From: Brevundimonas sp.
Lineage (GTDB): Bacteria; Pseudomonadota; Alphaproteobacteria; Caulobacterales; Caulobacteraceae
DNA: 7,298 bases
Reading direction: 5' to 3'
Assembly (NCBI GenBank): GCA_022712235.1
Contig: JALAGW010000325.1
Span: 1 to 7,298, forward strand
In this document: in pieces, positions 1 to 6,869 of the stretch
How the letters are laid out: each line of letters opens with the position of its first letter
How positions within the stretch are numbered: the stretch's first letter is position 1
Notes under the pieces: generated by a model
Databases searched by the model: none
Seen by the model: the letters and a program-made list of their open reading frames with translations, nothing else
Told to the model about the DNA's origin: nothing
Program-made: the position numbers and the translations under genes

Positions 1-386
1 CAGTGCTGGGGCCGCGCCGGGCCGAGACCATCTCGCCGTGCGGCTCCGTCATCCGGCGCGGCATGCGCTTCACCAGCCACCACGATGCGCCGGTGGCCAA
101 CCCCGACTCGATGCGGGTGCTGTCCGCCACGGTCACCCGCCGCACCCGATCGGGCGACATCCTCGGGCCGGACGAGCGTGTGCCGGTCGACATCGCCCTG
201 AAGGCCATGACCCTGTGGGCCGCCTGGCAGCACCATGAGGACGACCGAAAGGGCTCGCTGGCGGTCGGCAAGCTGGCCGACCTGACGCTGCTGGACGCCA
301 ACCCCATGACCATCGATCCCGACAGGCTGGCCGGAATCAAGGTGCAGTCCACCTGGAAAGAGGGCCGCGAGGTCTGGCGACGCTAG
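1..386 (+). CDS. YtcJ-like amidohydrolase, C-terminal part (5' end outside window)
   Basis: This is the 3' end of a metal-dependent hydrolase of the amidohydrolase superfamily (Amidohydro_3, YtcJ-like). The reading frame is open from the left edge (first full codon at base 3) to a TAG at 384-386, so the start lies upstream. The segment carries the end of the TIM barrel: FTSHHDAPV, with the Asp at codon 84-86 in the place of the last metal-ligand aspartate of the superfamily. Then come the family-typical SATVTRRTRSG, the helix with MTLWAAWQ, and the closing beta-sandwich strand KGSLAVGKLADLTLLDANP. YtcJ-like proteins are assigned to hydrolysis of N-acyl or amide compounds, but the substrate cannot be read from this fragment. 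The gene converges on the PTS permease gene and is probably not part of that operon. The family call is firm; the function is open. Confidence 0.88.
   Translation, partial: VLGPRRAETISPCGSVIRRGMRFTSHHDAPVANPDSMRVLSATVTRRTRSGDILGPDERVPVDIALKAMTLWAAWQHHEDDRKGSLAVGKLADLTLLDANPMTIDPDRLAGIKVQSTWKEGREVWRR
383..386. other. shared CTAG: overlapping stop codons of two convergent genes
   Basis: The palindrome CTAG supplies TAG on the plus strand (384-386, amidohydrolase) and TAG on the minus strand (385-383, nagE). The two convergent reading frames overlap here and there is no intergenic space, so any terminator for either gene would have to lie inside the other's coding sequence. Confidence 0.9.
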
Positions 387-2062
387 GGCGCGCCGAGGAT
401 CTGCAGCGTTCGCTCGCCGGTGCGCACGAAGCCGCGAGGCATGAGGGCGGCCAGTCGCACCGCATCGACTTCGGCCGCGTTCAATCGCACGCACAGCCGG
501 CCAGCCTTGCTGTGAACGCTCTCGACATTGTCCGCGCCGCCCAGAGCCGCGAGAACCTCGGGCGCCAGCTGCGGAGGCGCTTCCGCCTCGGCGACGGGAA
601 CGGGTGCGGACGATGGACCGTCAGCGCCGATCACCGTCCTGATCTCGTCCGCCACGGCGTCGGCGATCGGGCCAAGAACGACCTGTAGCTGGTTCGGGCC
701 TGGCGCGATGACCCCGCGCGCGCCCAGGCGTTTCAGCGCTGCTTCATCCACGGCCTCGCGTGAGCGGATATGCAGCCGCAGACGCGTGGTGCAGGCGGCC
801 ACGGCGGTCAGATTGCCCGCTCCGCCCAGAGCCGCGACAAAGGCCCCGGCTCGACCGCCCGCCCCATCGGCGATCGGCGCCGCCGCGACAGGCTCATCCT
901 CGCGCCCCGGCGTCTTCAGATTGAGGACCCTGATGGCGACCCGGAACAGGCCGTAATAGAGGCCGCCGTAGATCAGTCCGACAGGCAACAGCACCCAGGG
1001 TCGGGTCGCCCGGCCGTAGTTCAGCACATAGTCGAACAGACCCGCCGAGAAGGTGAAGCCCAGCCGCGAGCCCAGCAGATCCATCGCCACCATCGACACC
1101 CCGGTCAGCACCGCGTGAATAGCGTAGAGGACGGGCGCCAGAAACATGAAGGTGAACTCGATCGGCTCGGTCACCCCGGTCAGGAAGGCGGTCAGGGCCA
1201 GCGAGAAGAGCATTCCTCCGACCTCCTTGCGGCGATCCGGCCGGGCGGCGTGATACATGGCCAGGCAGGCGGCGGGCAGGCCGAACATCATGACGGGGAA
1301 GAAGCCGCTCATGAAGACGCCCGCGCTGGGATCGCCCGCGAAGAAGCGGTTCAGGTCCCCCGTCGCGCCGTTGAAGTCCCCGACGATGAACCAGGCGACG
1401 TTGTTCAGGATGTGGTGCAGGCCGGTGACGATCAGCAACCGGTTCAGCAGACCATAGACGAACAGGCCGAACTCGCCCGAGCCGACCACCCCGCGGCTGA
1501 AGACGTCGATGGCGTGGTCGATGCCGGTGAAGGTCAGACCGACGACGGCCGCCACGACCAGACCGGCCACCCCCGCCACGATGGGCACGAAGCGACGCCC
1601 CGCGAAGAAGGCCAGGTAGTCCGGCAGCTTGAAGGTCGAGAAGCGGTTGTAGCAGGCCCCGGCGATCAGGCCCGCGACGATGCCGATGGGCACGCCCAGC
1701 CGCGACAGGGCCTGATCCTTGAAGGCCCTGGACGCCGCATCGGCCGCATCGCCGGTCAGTCCCGCGACCACCTCGGGCGGGACCGCCAGCAGGACCTTGG
1801 ACGCCTCGCCCGAGATTAGGAAACAGACCACGCCGGCCAGGCCCGCCGCGCCGTTGTTGTCCATGGCCAGACACACGGCGACGCCGACCGCGATCTGCAG
1901 GACCCGGTTGGCGAGGCCCGCCTGCCCCGCGGCCGAGATGAAGGCGATGCCGAGCAGGGCCGGCTGGCCCAGGCGCAGCAGAAGACCGGCGACCGGCAGG
2001 ACGGCGATGGGCAGCATCAGGGCCCGGCCGAGCGGCTGCAGGCTGGACAGTCCGATCTTCAT
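383..2062 (-). CDS. nagE: N-acetylglucosamine-type PTS permease, EIIC-EIIB plus degenerate EIIB
   Basis: This inner-membrane permease imports and phosphorylates a sugar, most likely GlcNAc to GlcNAc-6-phosphate. The first ~385 of 559 residues are a hydrophobic EIIC domain that follows E. coli NagE as I remember it, almost segment by segment: LGRALMLPIAVLPVAGLLLR at the N-terminus, then FKLPDYLAFFAGRRFVPI, NRFFAGDPSAGVFMSGFFP, FLTGVTEPIEF (Glu299) and LNLKTPGRE at the end of EIIC. An EIIB domain follows at about 406-482, with phosphorylation Cys424 in AACTTRLRL. After an Ala/Pro linker, residues ~500-559 repeat the EIIB pattern without the cysteine. NagE's C-terminal EIIA is absent; that module sits in the neighbouring fusion protein. 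The start is supported by N-terminal alignment to NagE and by GGAG (2070-2073) 7 nt upstream. The ATG overlaps the preceding stop by 4 nt (ATGA). Glucose or glucosamine specificity is the main alternative. Confidence 0.95.
   Translation of the reverse strand: MKIGLSSLQPLGRALMLPIAVLPVAGLLLRLGQPALLGIAFISAAGQAGLANRVLQIAVGVAVCLAMDNNGAAGLAGVVCFLISGEASKVLLAVPPEVVAGLTGDAADAASRAFKDQALSRLGVPIGIVAGLIAGACYNRFSTFKLPDYLAFFAGRRFVPIVAGVAGLVVAAVVGLTFTGIDHAIDVFSRGVVGSGEFGLFVYGLLNRLLIVTGLHHILNNVAWFIVGDFNGATGDLNRFFAGDPSAGVFMSGFFPVMMFGLPAACLAMYHAARPDRRKEVGGMLFSLALTAFLTGVTEPIEFTFMFLAPVLYAIHAVLTGVSMVAMDLLGSRLGFTFSAGLFDYVLNYGRATRPWVLLPVGLIYGGLYYGLFRVAIRVLNLKTPGREDEPVAAAPIADGAGGRAGAFVAALGGAGNLTAVAACTTRLRLHIRSREAVDEAALKRLGARGVIAPGPNQLQVVLGPIADAVADEIRTVIGADGPSSAPVPVAEAEAPPQLAPEVLAALGGADNVESVHSKAGRLCVRLNAAEVDAVRLAALMPRGFVRTGERTLQILGAP
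386..562 (-). other. degenerate second EIIB-like module within nagE
   Basis: Residues ~500-559 of the permease align with its own EIIB domain. LGGADNVESVHSKAGRLCVR lines up with LGGAGNLTAVAACTTRLRLH, and FVRTGERTLQILG with VIAPGPNQLQVVLG. The active-site cysteine position (Cys424 in the first copy) is Lys519 here; a cysteine at 524 sits five residues later, at the position of an Arg/Lys in the true motif. The final helix of EIIB is missing because the protein stops right after the last strand. The module therefore cannot carry phosphate in the usual way. It may be structural, regulatory or a decaying duplicate. The boundaries are approximate. Confidence 0.75.
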
Positions 2063-4599
2063 GCGACCGCTCCGACGACACGGGATTTCATGAGGGCGGC
2101 CAGACGTTCATCGGCCAGGATGCGCACGGCCTCGGCGCTGTCCAGCGTCAGGGCTTGCGCCGCCAGCTCGCGACAGTCGGCCAGGGTCAGGCCCCGCAGC
2201 AGGGCCTTGATCTCGGCTGTCATCGACGGCGTGGCCGACAGTTCGGTGACGCCCAAGCCGATCAGGATGGGCGCGGCCACAAGGTCCGAGGCCAGGCCTC
2301 CACAGACGCCGATCCAGCGCGTATCGGCGGCGCCCGCCGCCGTCTGGGAGATCAGGCGCAGCACCGCCGGATGCAGGCTGTCCAGCTGTGCCGCCAGGTG
2401 GGCGTTCTGACGGTCCATGGCGAGCGCATACTGCGTCAGGTCATTGGTGCCGATGGAGACGAAGTCGATGTGGGGCGCCAGAAGGTCGGCGGTCATGGCC
2501 GCCGCTGGGGTCTCGATCATCACCCCCAGCAGGGGCGCCGCGCCGCCGGTCTCGGAGACGGCGATGTCCAGCAGGGCGCGAACCTGACGCACCTCGGCCG
2601 CCGAGGCGATCATCGGCAGCATGACCGCGACGGTCCCGCTAGACCGCACCCGGCAGATGGCCCTCAGTTGGGTCAGCAAGAGGTCGGGACGGTGCAGGCC
2701 GGTGCGCACGCCGCGCAGGCCCAGGCCCGGGTTGTCCTCATGCGGCATGGGCAGATAGGGCAAGGGCTTGTCGCCGCCCGCATCCAGGGTGCGGATGACC
2801 AGGGGCCGTCCGTCCAACGCATCGGCGATGGCCTGATAGCGGGCCAGTTGCTCGTCCTCGGTCGGAGCGCTCTGGCGTTCGAGGAAGAGGAATTCGGTGC
2901 GCAGCAGGCCGCATCCCTCGGCGCCCCCGGCCACGGCGGGCGCGGCCTCGGCCACGTCGCCCAGATTGGCGAAGACCTCGATGCGGACGCCGTCGGCGGT
3001 GCGACAGTCCTCGGCGGCCAGGGCGCGGGCCTCGGCGCGGCGGCGGGCGCGGGCGGCGGCGGCGCTCTGGGCGCGCGCCTGCCGGGCGGCGGACGGACTG
3101 GCGACCAGGCGTCGGCCGTCGGCGTCCAGCACCACCAGGGCGCCGTCCGCGACCCGATCCAGACCCGGACCGACGGCGACCAGGGCCGGAACCCCCATGG
3201 CGGCGGCCAGGATGGCGACGTGCGAGGTCGGCCCGCCGCGCGCGGTGCACAGGCCCGCCACCTTGACCGCGTCCAGGGCGATCAGTTGGGACGGCAACAG
3301 CTCGTCGGCCAGGATGACCGAGCCGGCCCCCAGCACCCCCGGCGCGGGCGCGGCCTCGCCCGCCAGCACGGCCCGGGCCTGGCGCTCCAGAGCCCTCAGG
3401 TCGTCGGCGCGTTCAGCGGTGCGGGCGTCCCCCAGCGAACGGAACAGGGCCACGCCCCCTTGTGTCGCCGTGCGCCAGGCGAAGCCCGCGCTGCGGCCCG
3501 CCTCGACGGCCTCCTGCGCCGTGGCGAGCAGGCCGGGGTCATCGAGAAAGGCCAGGTGGGCGGCCAGGATGGCGCGACGATGGGCGCCGCCGGACGCGAC
3601 CGAAGCCTCGATCCGCCCACGCACGGCGCTCAGGGCCTGCTGCAAGGCGGCCTGTTCCAACGCGACGCCGCGTCCATGTTCGGGCGTCTCGATCTCGGCC
3701 TGACGCAGGCGCACCGCGCGGCCGATAACCAGACCCGGCGCCGCCGTGACGCCCGAGAAGATCAGTTCGCCGTCTTCACCGGCGGCCGGCCCGGTCTGTG
3801 CGACAGGCGGTTCGGCGGCGGGCGCGGCATGAACGGCCTCCCCGCCCTCGCCCAGACCCGACGCGATCAGGGCGACGACGGCCTCCAGCGCCGCCTCGGC
3901 CTGCCGACCGCTGGCGCTGACGATCAATTCATCGCCGTCCTTGAGGCCCAGGGTCATCATGGCGGTCAGGCTGACCGCATCGGCGCTGCGCTCGCCCAGG
4001 GTCAGGCGGACACGGGCGTCAAAGCCCCTGGCGGCGGCGGCCAGTCGCGAGGCCGGACGGGCGTGCAGACCGTGCGGCAAAGGCGCGCGCACCGTGCGGG
4101 TCAGGCCCGCCTCGCCCTCGTCCGGCGAGGGTTCCGCGACCGCGACCTGACGCACGGCCATGATCGGCTCGCCTGCAGCCACCAGACGGTTCAGCGGCAT
4201 CAGGCGAAGTTCGCCCTCGCTGGTCAGCAGGACGGGCGAAATCAGGCTCTTGGCGCCCGATGCGATCACGTCGAGGTCCAGGGTCAGCAGCAGGTCGCCG
4301 GCCTTCACCCGCGCGCCCTCGGCGACGTGGGCGGTGAAACCCGCGCCGTTCAGGCTCACCGTCTCCAGCCCCAGGTGGATCAGGATTTCCGCGCCCTGGT
4401 CCGAGCGGACGCTGACGGCGTGGCCGGTGCGCGCCAGACTCGACACCACCCCGTCGAAGGGCGCGCGGACCGTCAAACCGGTCGGATCAATGGCCAGCCC
4501 CTCCCCGACCATGCGCCCGGCGAAGGCGGCGTCCGGGACTTCGTCCAGGGCGCAGACCCAGCCGTCGATCGGCGCATGAACGGTCAGTTCGGCCGCCAT
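2059..4599 (-). CDS. ptsP: PTS fusion protein EIIA-HPr-Enzyme I (PEP-protein phosphotransferase)
   Basis: This 846-residue cytoplasmic protein holds the whole soluble phosphate relay. Residues 1-150 are a glucose-type EIIA (Crr-like), with APIDG, the paired histidines His60 (TGHAVSV) and His75 (ILIHLGLET, the expected phosphorylation site) and KSLISPVLL. Residues ~166-250 are HPr, with His179 in HGLHARPAS; Ser210 lies at the usual Ser46 place. An Ala/Pro/Glu linker (~252-276) leads to Enzyme I (~279-846), with phosphorylated His460 in GGPTSHVAILAAAMGVPALV, PEP-site arginines in LLRTEFLFLER and VIRTLDAGGDKP, DFVSIGTNDLTQYALAMDR, and catalytic Cys766 in GVCGGLASD. All key residues are present, so it should be active. 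The ATG at 4599 is chosen because EIIA homology begins there, GAGGAA precedes it, and it overlaps the hexosaminidase TGA by one base. The frame stays open upstream to 5043, but that stretch is low-complexity Arg/Gly/Pro and is a shadow of the hexosaminidase gene. Its partner permease, lacking EIIA, follows directly. Confidence 0.95.
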   Translation of the reverse strand: MAAELTVHAPIDGWVCALDEVPDAAFAGRMVGEGLAIDPTGLTVRAPFDGVVSSLARTGHAVSVRSDQGAEILIHLGLETVSLNGAGFTAHVAEGARVKAGDLLLTLDLDVIASGAKSLISPVLLTSEGELRLMPLNRLVAAGEPIMAVRQVAVAEPSPDEGEAGLTRTVRAPLPHGLHARPASRLAAAARGFDARVRLTLGERSADAVSLTAMMTLGLKDGDELIVSASGRQAEAALEAVVALIASGLGEGGEAVHAAPAAEPPVAQTGPAAGEDGELIFSGVTAAPGLVIGRAVRLRQAEIETPEHGRGVALEQAALQQALSAVRGRIEASVASGGAHRRAILAAHLAFLDDPGLLATAQEAVEAGRSAGFAWRTATQGGVALFRSLGDARTAERADDLRALERQARAVLAGEAAPAPGVLGAGSVILADELLPSQLIALDAVKVAGLCTARGGPTSHVAILAAAMGVPALVAVGPGLDRVADGALVVLDADGRRLVASPSAARQARAQSAAAARARRRAEARALAAEDCRTADGVRIEVFANLGDVAEAAPAVAGGAEGCGLLRTEFLFLERQSAPTEDEQLARYQAIADALDGRPLVIRTLDAGGDKPLPYLPMPHEDNPGLGLRGVRTGLHRPDLLLTQLRAICRVRSSGTVAVMLPMIASAAEVRQVRALLDIAVSETGGAAPLLGVMIETPAAAMTADLLAPHIDFVSIGTNDLTQYALAMDRQNAHLAAQLDSLHPAVLRLISQTAAGAADTRWIGVCGGLASDLVAAPILIGLGVTELSATPSMTAEIKALLRGLTLADCRELAAQALTLDSAEAVRILADERLAALMKSRVVGAVA
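2070..2073 (-). promoter_or_regulatory. ribosome binding site of nagE
   Basis: GGAG within CGGAGCGG on the minus strand lies inside the last codons of the EIIA-HPr-EI gene, 7 nt before the nagE ATG at 2062. It fits an ATGA-coupled start. Confidence 0.65.
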
Positions 4600-6746
4600 C
4601 AGTCTTCCTCGCGCTTGGCGGGATCGGAGACGCGGACCCAGTCGACGCCCCACATCGGGTCCAGTTCCTTCTGCGTGAACTTCAGGCAAAGGTCGTGCTG
4701 ACCGGCGCGGGCCGGAAGCTGACCTGACAGGGTGGTGATCCCGTCGTTGCCGGCGGCCTCGGCCAGCGGAAGGATCAGGGCCGGCTCGCCCTCGCAGCCG
4801 TCGATGCGGACCTCCAGTTCGCCCGCCGGGGTGCGCGGCGCGCCTAGGCGGATCTTGTCGCGGTCTGCGCCGATCTGGAAGTTGAAGGGCACCTGACCCA
4901 CGGCGGCTTCGAAGCGCAGCCCCCTGGTCAGGTCCGCCGACTGATAGATCCAGCAGGGGTTGAGGATGTCCATCAGCAGGGCCGGACGCTCGCCCTCCAG
5001 CGGAGCGTCGTCGATCAGCGACAGCGGCAGGGCCGCGCTGCACAGCTTCATCTGATGATCATAGCGCCGCTCGCCGTCCGGCGGCGTGGGGGCAGGCGTC
5101 TCGCTCAGGCCGATGGTCGCATAGTCGACGCCCAGGGCGCGATAGCGGGCCAGTTGCGGGTCCAGACGCTTGCGGAAGTCGGCGAAGTCCATCCGCGCGT
5201 GCGGGGTCCAGGCCATTTCCGCCAGGGCCGAGATGCGGGGGAAGGCCTGATACTCGACCCGGTCCTCGGTCCGCATGTGTTCGGTGAAAAGGTTGCCCTG
5301 CACCCCCAGGACGCGCCGCGCCTGCTCCGGAGTCAGGACGTCCGGAGTCGGGTCGAAGCTGTAAACGTCCCGCAGGGTCGAGGTGAAGCCGCGTCCCGGC
5401 GAGCCGTCATCGGCGCTCTGGCGGTTGTCGAGATAGAGGACCGGCGCCGGCGACATGACCGTGTCATGGCCCAGACGCGCCGCCTCGACGGCGCCCTCGA
5501 CCCCGCGCCACGACATGACGCTGGCGTTGGGATTGATGCCGCCCTCGAGGATTTCATCCCAGCCGATCATGCGCCGGCCGTGGTCGTTCAGGCGTTTCTC
5601 CAGACGGGCGACGAACCAGGACTGCAGCTTCTCCTCGTCGACCAGACCCAGTTCGCGCATCCGCTCCTGCACGCGGGGCGAGGCCTTCCACTGATCCTTG
5701 ACCGCCTCGTCGCCCCCGATGTGGACGTATTCCGAGGGGAAGAGAGCGACCACCTCGTCCATGACGTTCTCGAAGAAGACCAGCGTGGCCTCCTCCACGT
5801 TGAACAGGGTGGGATAGACGCCCCAGTCGGCGGGCACGGCCGGGACGGCGGCGCCGGGCACGTCGGTCACGCCCAGTTCGGGATAGGCGGCGATCGCCGC
5901 GCTGGCGTGGCCGGGCACGTCGATCTCGGGCACCACGACGATGTTGCGCGCCGCCGCATAGGCGACGATGTCGAGCACCTGGTCCTGGGTATAGATTCCG
6001 CCGTAGAGACGCGGACGGCCCGTGGCCGGGTCGATGTCCTTCTGCGCCGCCGCGCCCGCATGGACGCGCCAGCCGCCGACCTCAGTCAGCTTCGGATAGC
6101 GCTTGATCTCCAGCCGCCAGGCCTGGTCATCCGTCAGATGCCAGTGGAAGACGTTGAGCTTGTGCAGGGCCATCCAGTCGATGAAGCCCTTGATGAACTC
6201 CGGCGACTGATAGTGACGGGCGGAATCCAGCATGACCCCGCGCCAGCCGAAGCGCGGCGCGTCGGAGATGGCCACGGCGGGAATGGTCGCCGCCCCCTGC
6301 CCCGCCTCGACGGTGGCCAGTTGCCACAGGCTGATGGAGCCGTATAGAAGCCCGCCGAAGTCGCCCGCCGTGATGACCGCGCTGCGCGGGGTCACGTCCA
6401 GACGATAGGCGTCGGCGGCGATTTCAGAGGCGCGACGGAAAACGACGGCGCCGGGTGCGATCTCGCCTTCGCGAACCGTCAGGTTCATGCCGCGCGTGCG
6501 CTGCATCAGGTCGGCGAAATAGGTCGCCGCGCGCAGGGCCTCAGCGTCTCCGTGTGGGACGATCAGGACCGTGCCCTCGCCCAGGTCAAACACGCCCTGG
6601 GTCGGGGGCACGACGGCGGGACGCGGGATCACCGACCCGGCAGGCGTTTCAGCCAAGGCGACGGTAGCCGAAGCCAAGGCCGCCATCAGGGCCGCAACGG
6701 ACATCAGCCGCGGGGCATGCGCCCTCGATCGAACCACCTGGATCAT
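4599..6746 (-). CDS. secreted GH20 beta-N-acetylhexosaminidase
   Basis: This 715-residue exo-glycosidase removes terminal GlcNAc (or GalNAc) from chito-oligosaccharides. A Sec signal peptide is visible: basic n-region to Arg13, hydrophobic core 14-30, likely cleavage ALA|ET after residue 32, so it acts in the periplasm or at the outer membrane. A GH20b-like N-domain (~35-165) precedes the catalytic barrel (~168-515), which has FGWRGVMLDSARHYQ, FHWHLTDDQAWRLEIKRYPK, VVVPEIDVPGHASAAI, the catalytic Asp346-Glu347 pair in HIGGDEAVKDQWK, ASVMSWRG and ISALAEMAWTP. The Asp-Glu pair implies the family's substrate-assisted, oxazoline mechanism. Residues ~560-715 form an extra module holding all four cysteines of the protein. 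The next in-frame Met (residue 15) would leave a signal without positive charges, so Met1 is preferred, although only a weak CGAGA (6753-6757) precedes it. The TGA overlaps the next gene's ATG by one base. A terminator lies immediately upstream. Confidence 0.95.
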   Translation of the reverse strand: MIQVVRSRAHAPRLMSVAALMAALASATVALAETPAGSVIPRPAVVPPTQGVFDLGEGTVLIVPHGDAEALRAATYFADLMQRTRGMNLTVREGEIAPGAVVFRRASEIAADAYRLDVTPRSAVITAGDFGGLLYGSISLWQLATVEAGQGAATIPAVAISDAPRFGWRGVMLDSARHYQSPEFIKGFIDWMALHKLNVFHWHLTDDQAWRLEIKRYPKLTEVGGWRVHAGAAAQKDIDPATGRPRLYGGIYTQDQVLDIVAYAAARNIVVVPEIDVPGHASAAIAAYPELGVTDVPGAAVPAVPADWGVYPTLFNVEEATLVFFENVMDEVVALFPSEYVHIGGDEAVKDQWKASPRVQERMRELGLVDEEKLQSWFVARLEKRLNDHGRRMIGWDEILEGGINPNASVMSWRGVEGAVEAARLGHDTVMSPAPVLYLDNRQSADDGSPGRGFTSTLRDVYSFDPTPDVLTPEQARRVLGVQGNLFTEHMRTEDRVEYQAFPRISALAEMAWTPHARMDFADFRKRLDPQLARYRALGVDYATIGLSETPAPTPPDGERRYDHQMKLCSAALPLSLIDDAPLEGERPALLMDILNPCWIYQSADLTRGLRFEAAVGQVPFNFQIGADRDKIRLGAPRTPAGELEVRIDGCEGEPALILPLAEAAGNDGITTLSGQLPARAGQHDLCLKFTQKELDPMWGVDWVRVSDPAKREED
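4605..4610 (-). promoter_or_regulatory. ribosome binding site of the EIIA-HPr-EI gene
   Basis: GAGGAA on the minus strand, formed by the last codons of the hexosaminidase, sits 5 nt before the ATG at 4599. Together with the TGATG stop/start overlap it fixes the start of the fusion gene against the longer open frame and suggests translational coupling. Confidence 0.75.
4630..5060 (-). other. C-terminal cysteine-bearing module of the hexosaminidase (possible CBM6-like beta-sandwich)
   Basis: Residues ~560-705 lie beyond the GH20 barrel. All four cysteines of the hexosaminidase are here (569, 598, 651, 687), which suits one or two disulfides in an exported protein. The closing pattern GQHDLCLKFTQ...WGVDWVRV resembles the last strands of CBM6-type carbohydrate-binding modules, where a 'H-x-hydrophobic-x-F ... 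D-W' ending is common. That assignment is inference from the pattern; a generic GH20 C-terminal beta-domain is the alternative. The boundaries are approximate. Confidence 0.5.
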
Positions 6747-6761
6747 ACGCAGTCTCGCATC

Positions 6762-6793
6762 AAAAAAGCGCGCGGGACGAAGACGCCCCGCGC
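6762..6793 (-). terminator. strong rho-independent terminator just upstream of the hexosaminidase
   Basis: Read on the minus strand, the arm 6784-6793 (GCGCGGGGCG) and the arm 6770-6779 (CGUCCCGCGC) form a 10-bp stem with one G-U pair and a four-base UCUU loop. Two bases (GC) and then six U (6762-6767) follow. The T tract is on the minus-strand side only, so the terminator serves the receptor transcript, not anything from the left. It ends only 15 nt before the hexosaminidase ATG, leaving no room for a separate promoter with a normal leader. Confidence 0.85.
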
Positions 6794-6833
6794 CAGTCTG
6801 GCCTCAGGAGAGAGCCTTGGCGATAGGCGGAAC

Positions 6834-6857
6834 GGGGGATGGCGAATGCCGTCCCCC
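6834..6857 (-). other. GC-rich hairpin directly after the receptor stop codon
   Basis: GGGGGA (6834-6839) pairs with TCCCCC (6852-6857) and an inner GGC (6841-6843) with GCC (6848-6850), closing on a GAAT loop as read on the plus strand. One internal position (6840/6851) is C-A mismatched in minus-strand RNA but G-U in plus-strand RNA. No T tract follows on either side, so it is not a textbook terminator. Lying 12 nt past the receptor stop, it may protect a receptor mRNA 3' end or assist the terminator downstream. Confidence 0.5.
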
Positions 6858-6869
6858 GAACCTCGCGTC

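Noticed and set aside
770..1819. A 349-residue plus-strand open frame opposite nagE, and a 395-residue minus-strand frame at 894-2081 in another frame.
   Set aside because: Both have compositionally biased translations with no family motifs. The nagE frame in the same DNA matches the EIIC and EIIB domains throughout.
2155..4701. An 848-residue open frame on the plus strand opposite the EIIA-HPr-EI gene.
   Set aside because: Its translation is Gln/Gly/Arg/Asp-rich, without recognisable motifs, and it mirrors a gene whose every catalytic motif is readable. Long antisense frames are common in high-GC coding DNA.
4600..5043. An upstream in-frame extension of the EIIA-HPr-EI frame by 148 codons.
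   Set aside because: The residues are low-complexity Arg/Gly/Pro lying inside the hexosaminidase gene in another frame. EIIA homology, the ribosome site and the stop/start overlap all mark 4599 as the start.
5055..6347. A 430-residue plus-strand open frame opposite the hexosaminidase.
   Set aside because: It is rich in Asp/Val/Arg/Gly with no motifs, while the opposite strand encodes a full GH20 catalytic domain with a signal peptide.
6743..6760. A five-codon minigene (ATG...TGA, MRDCV) whose stop overlaps the hexosaminidase ATG as ATGA, starting right after the terminator T tract.
   Set aside because: It has no ribosome site of its own and is short enough to arise by chance. It would matter only if transcription or conservation data showed it to be translated.
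6747..6869. A search for a promoter or regulator operator in the receptor-hexosaminidase gap.
   Set aside because: Apart from the two hairpins I see no convincing -35/-10 pair and no additional inverted repeat of operator type.
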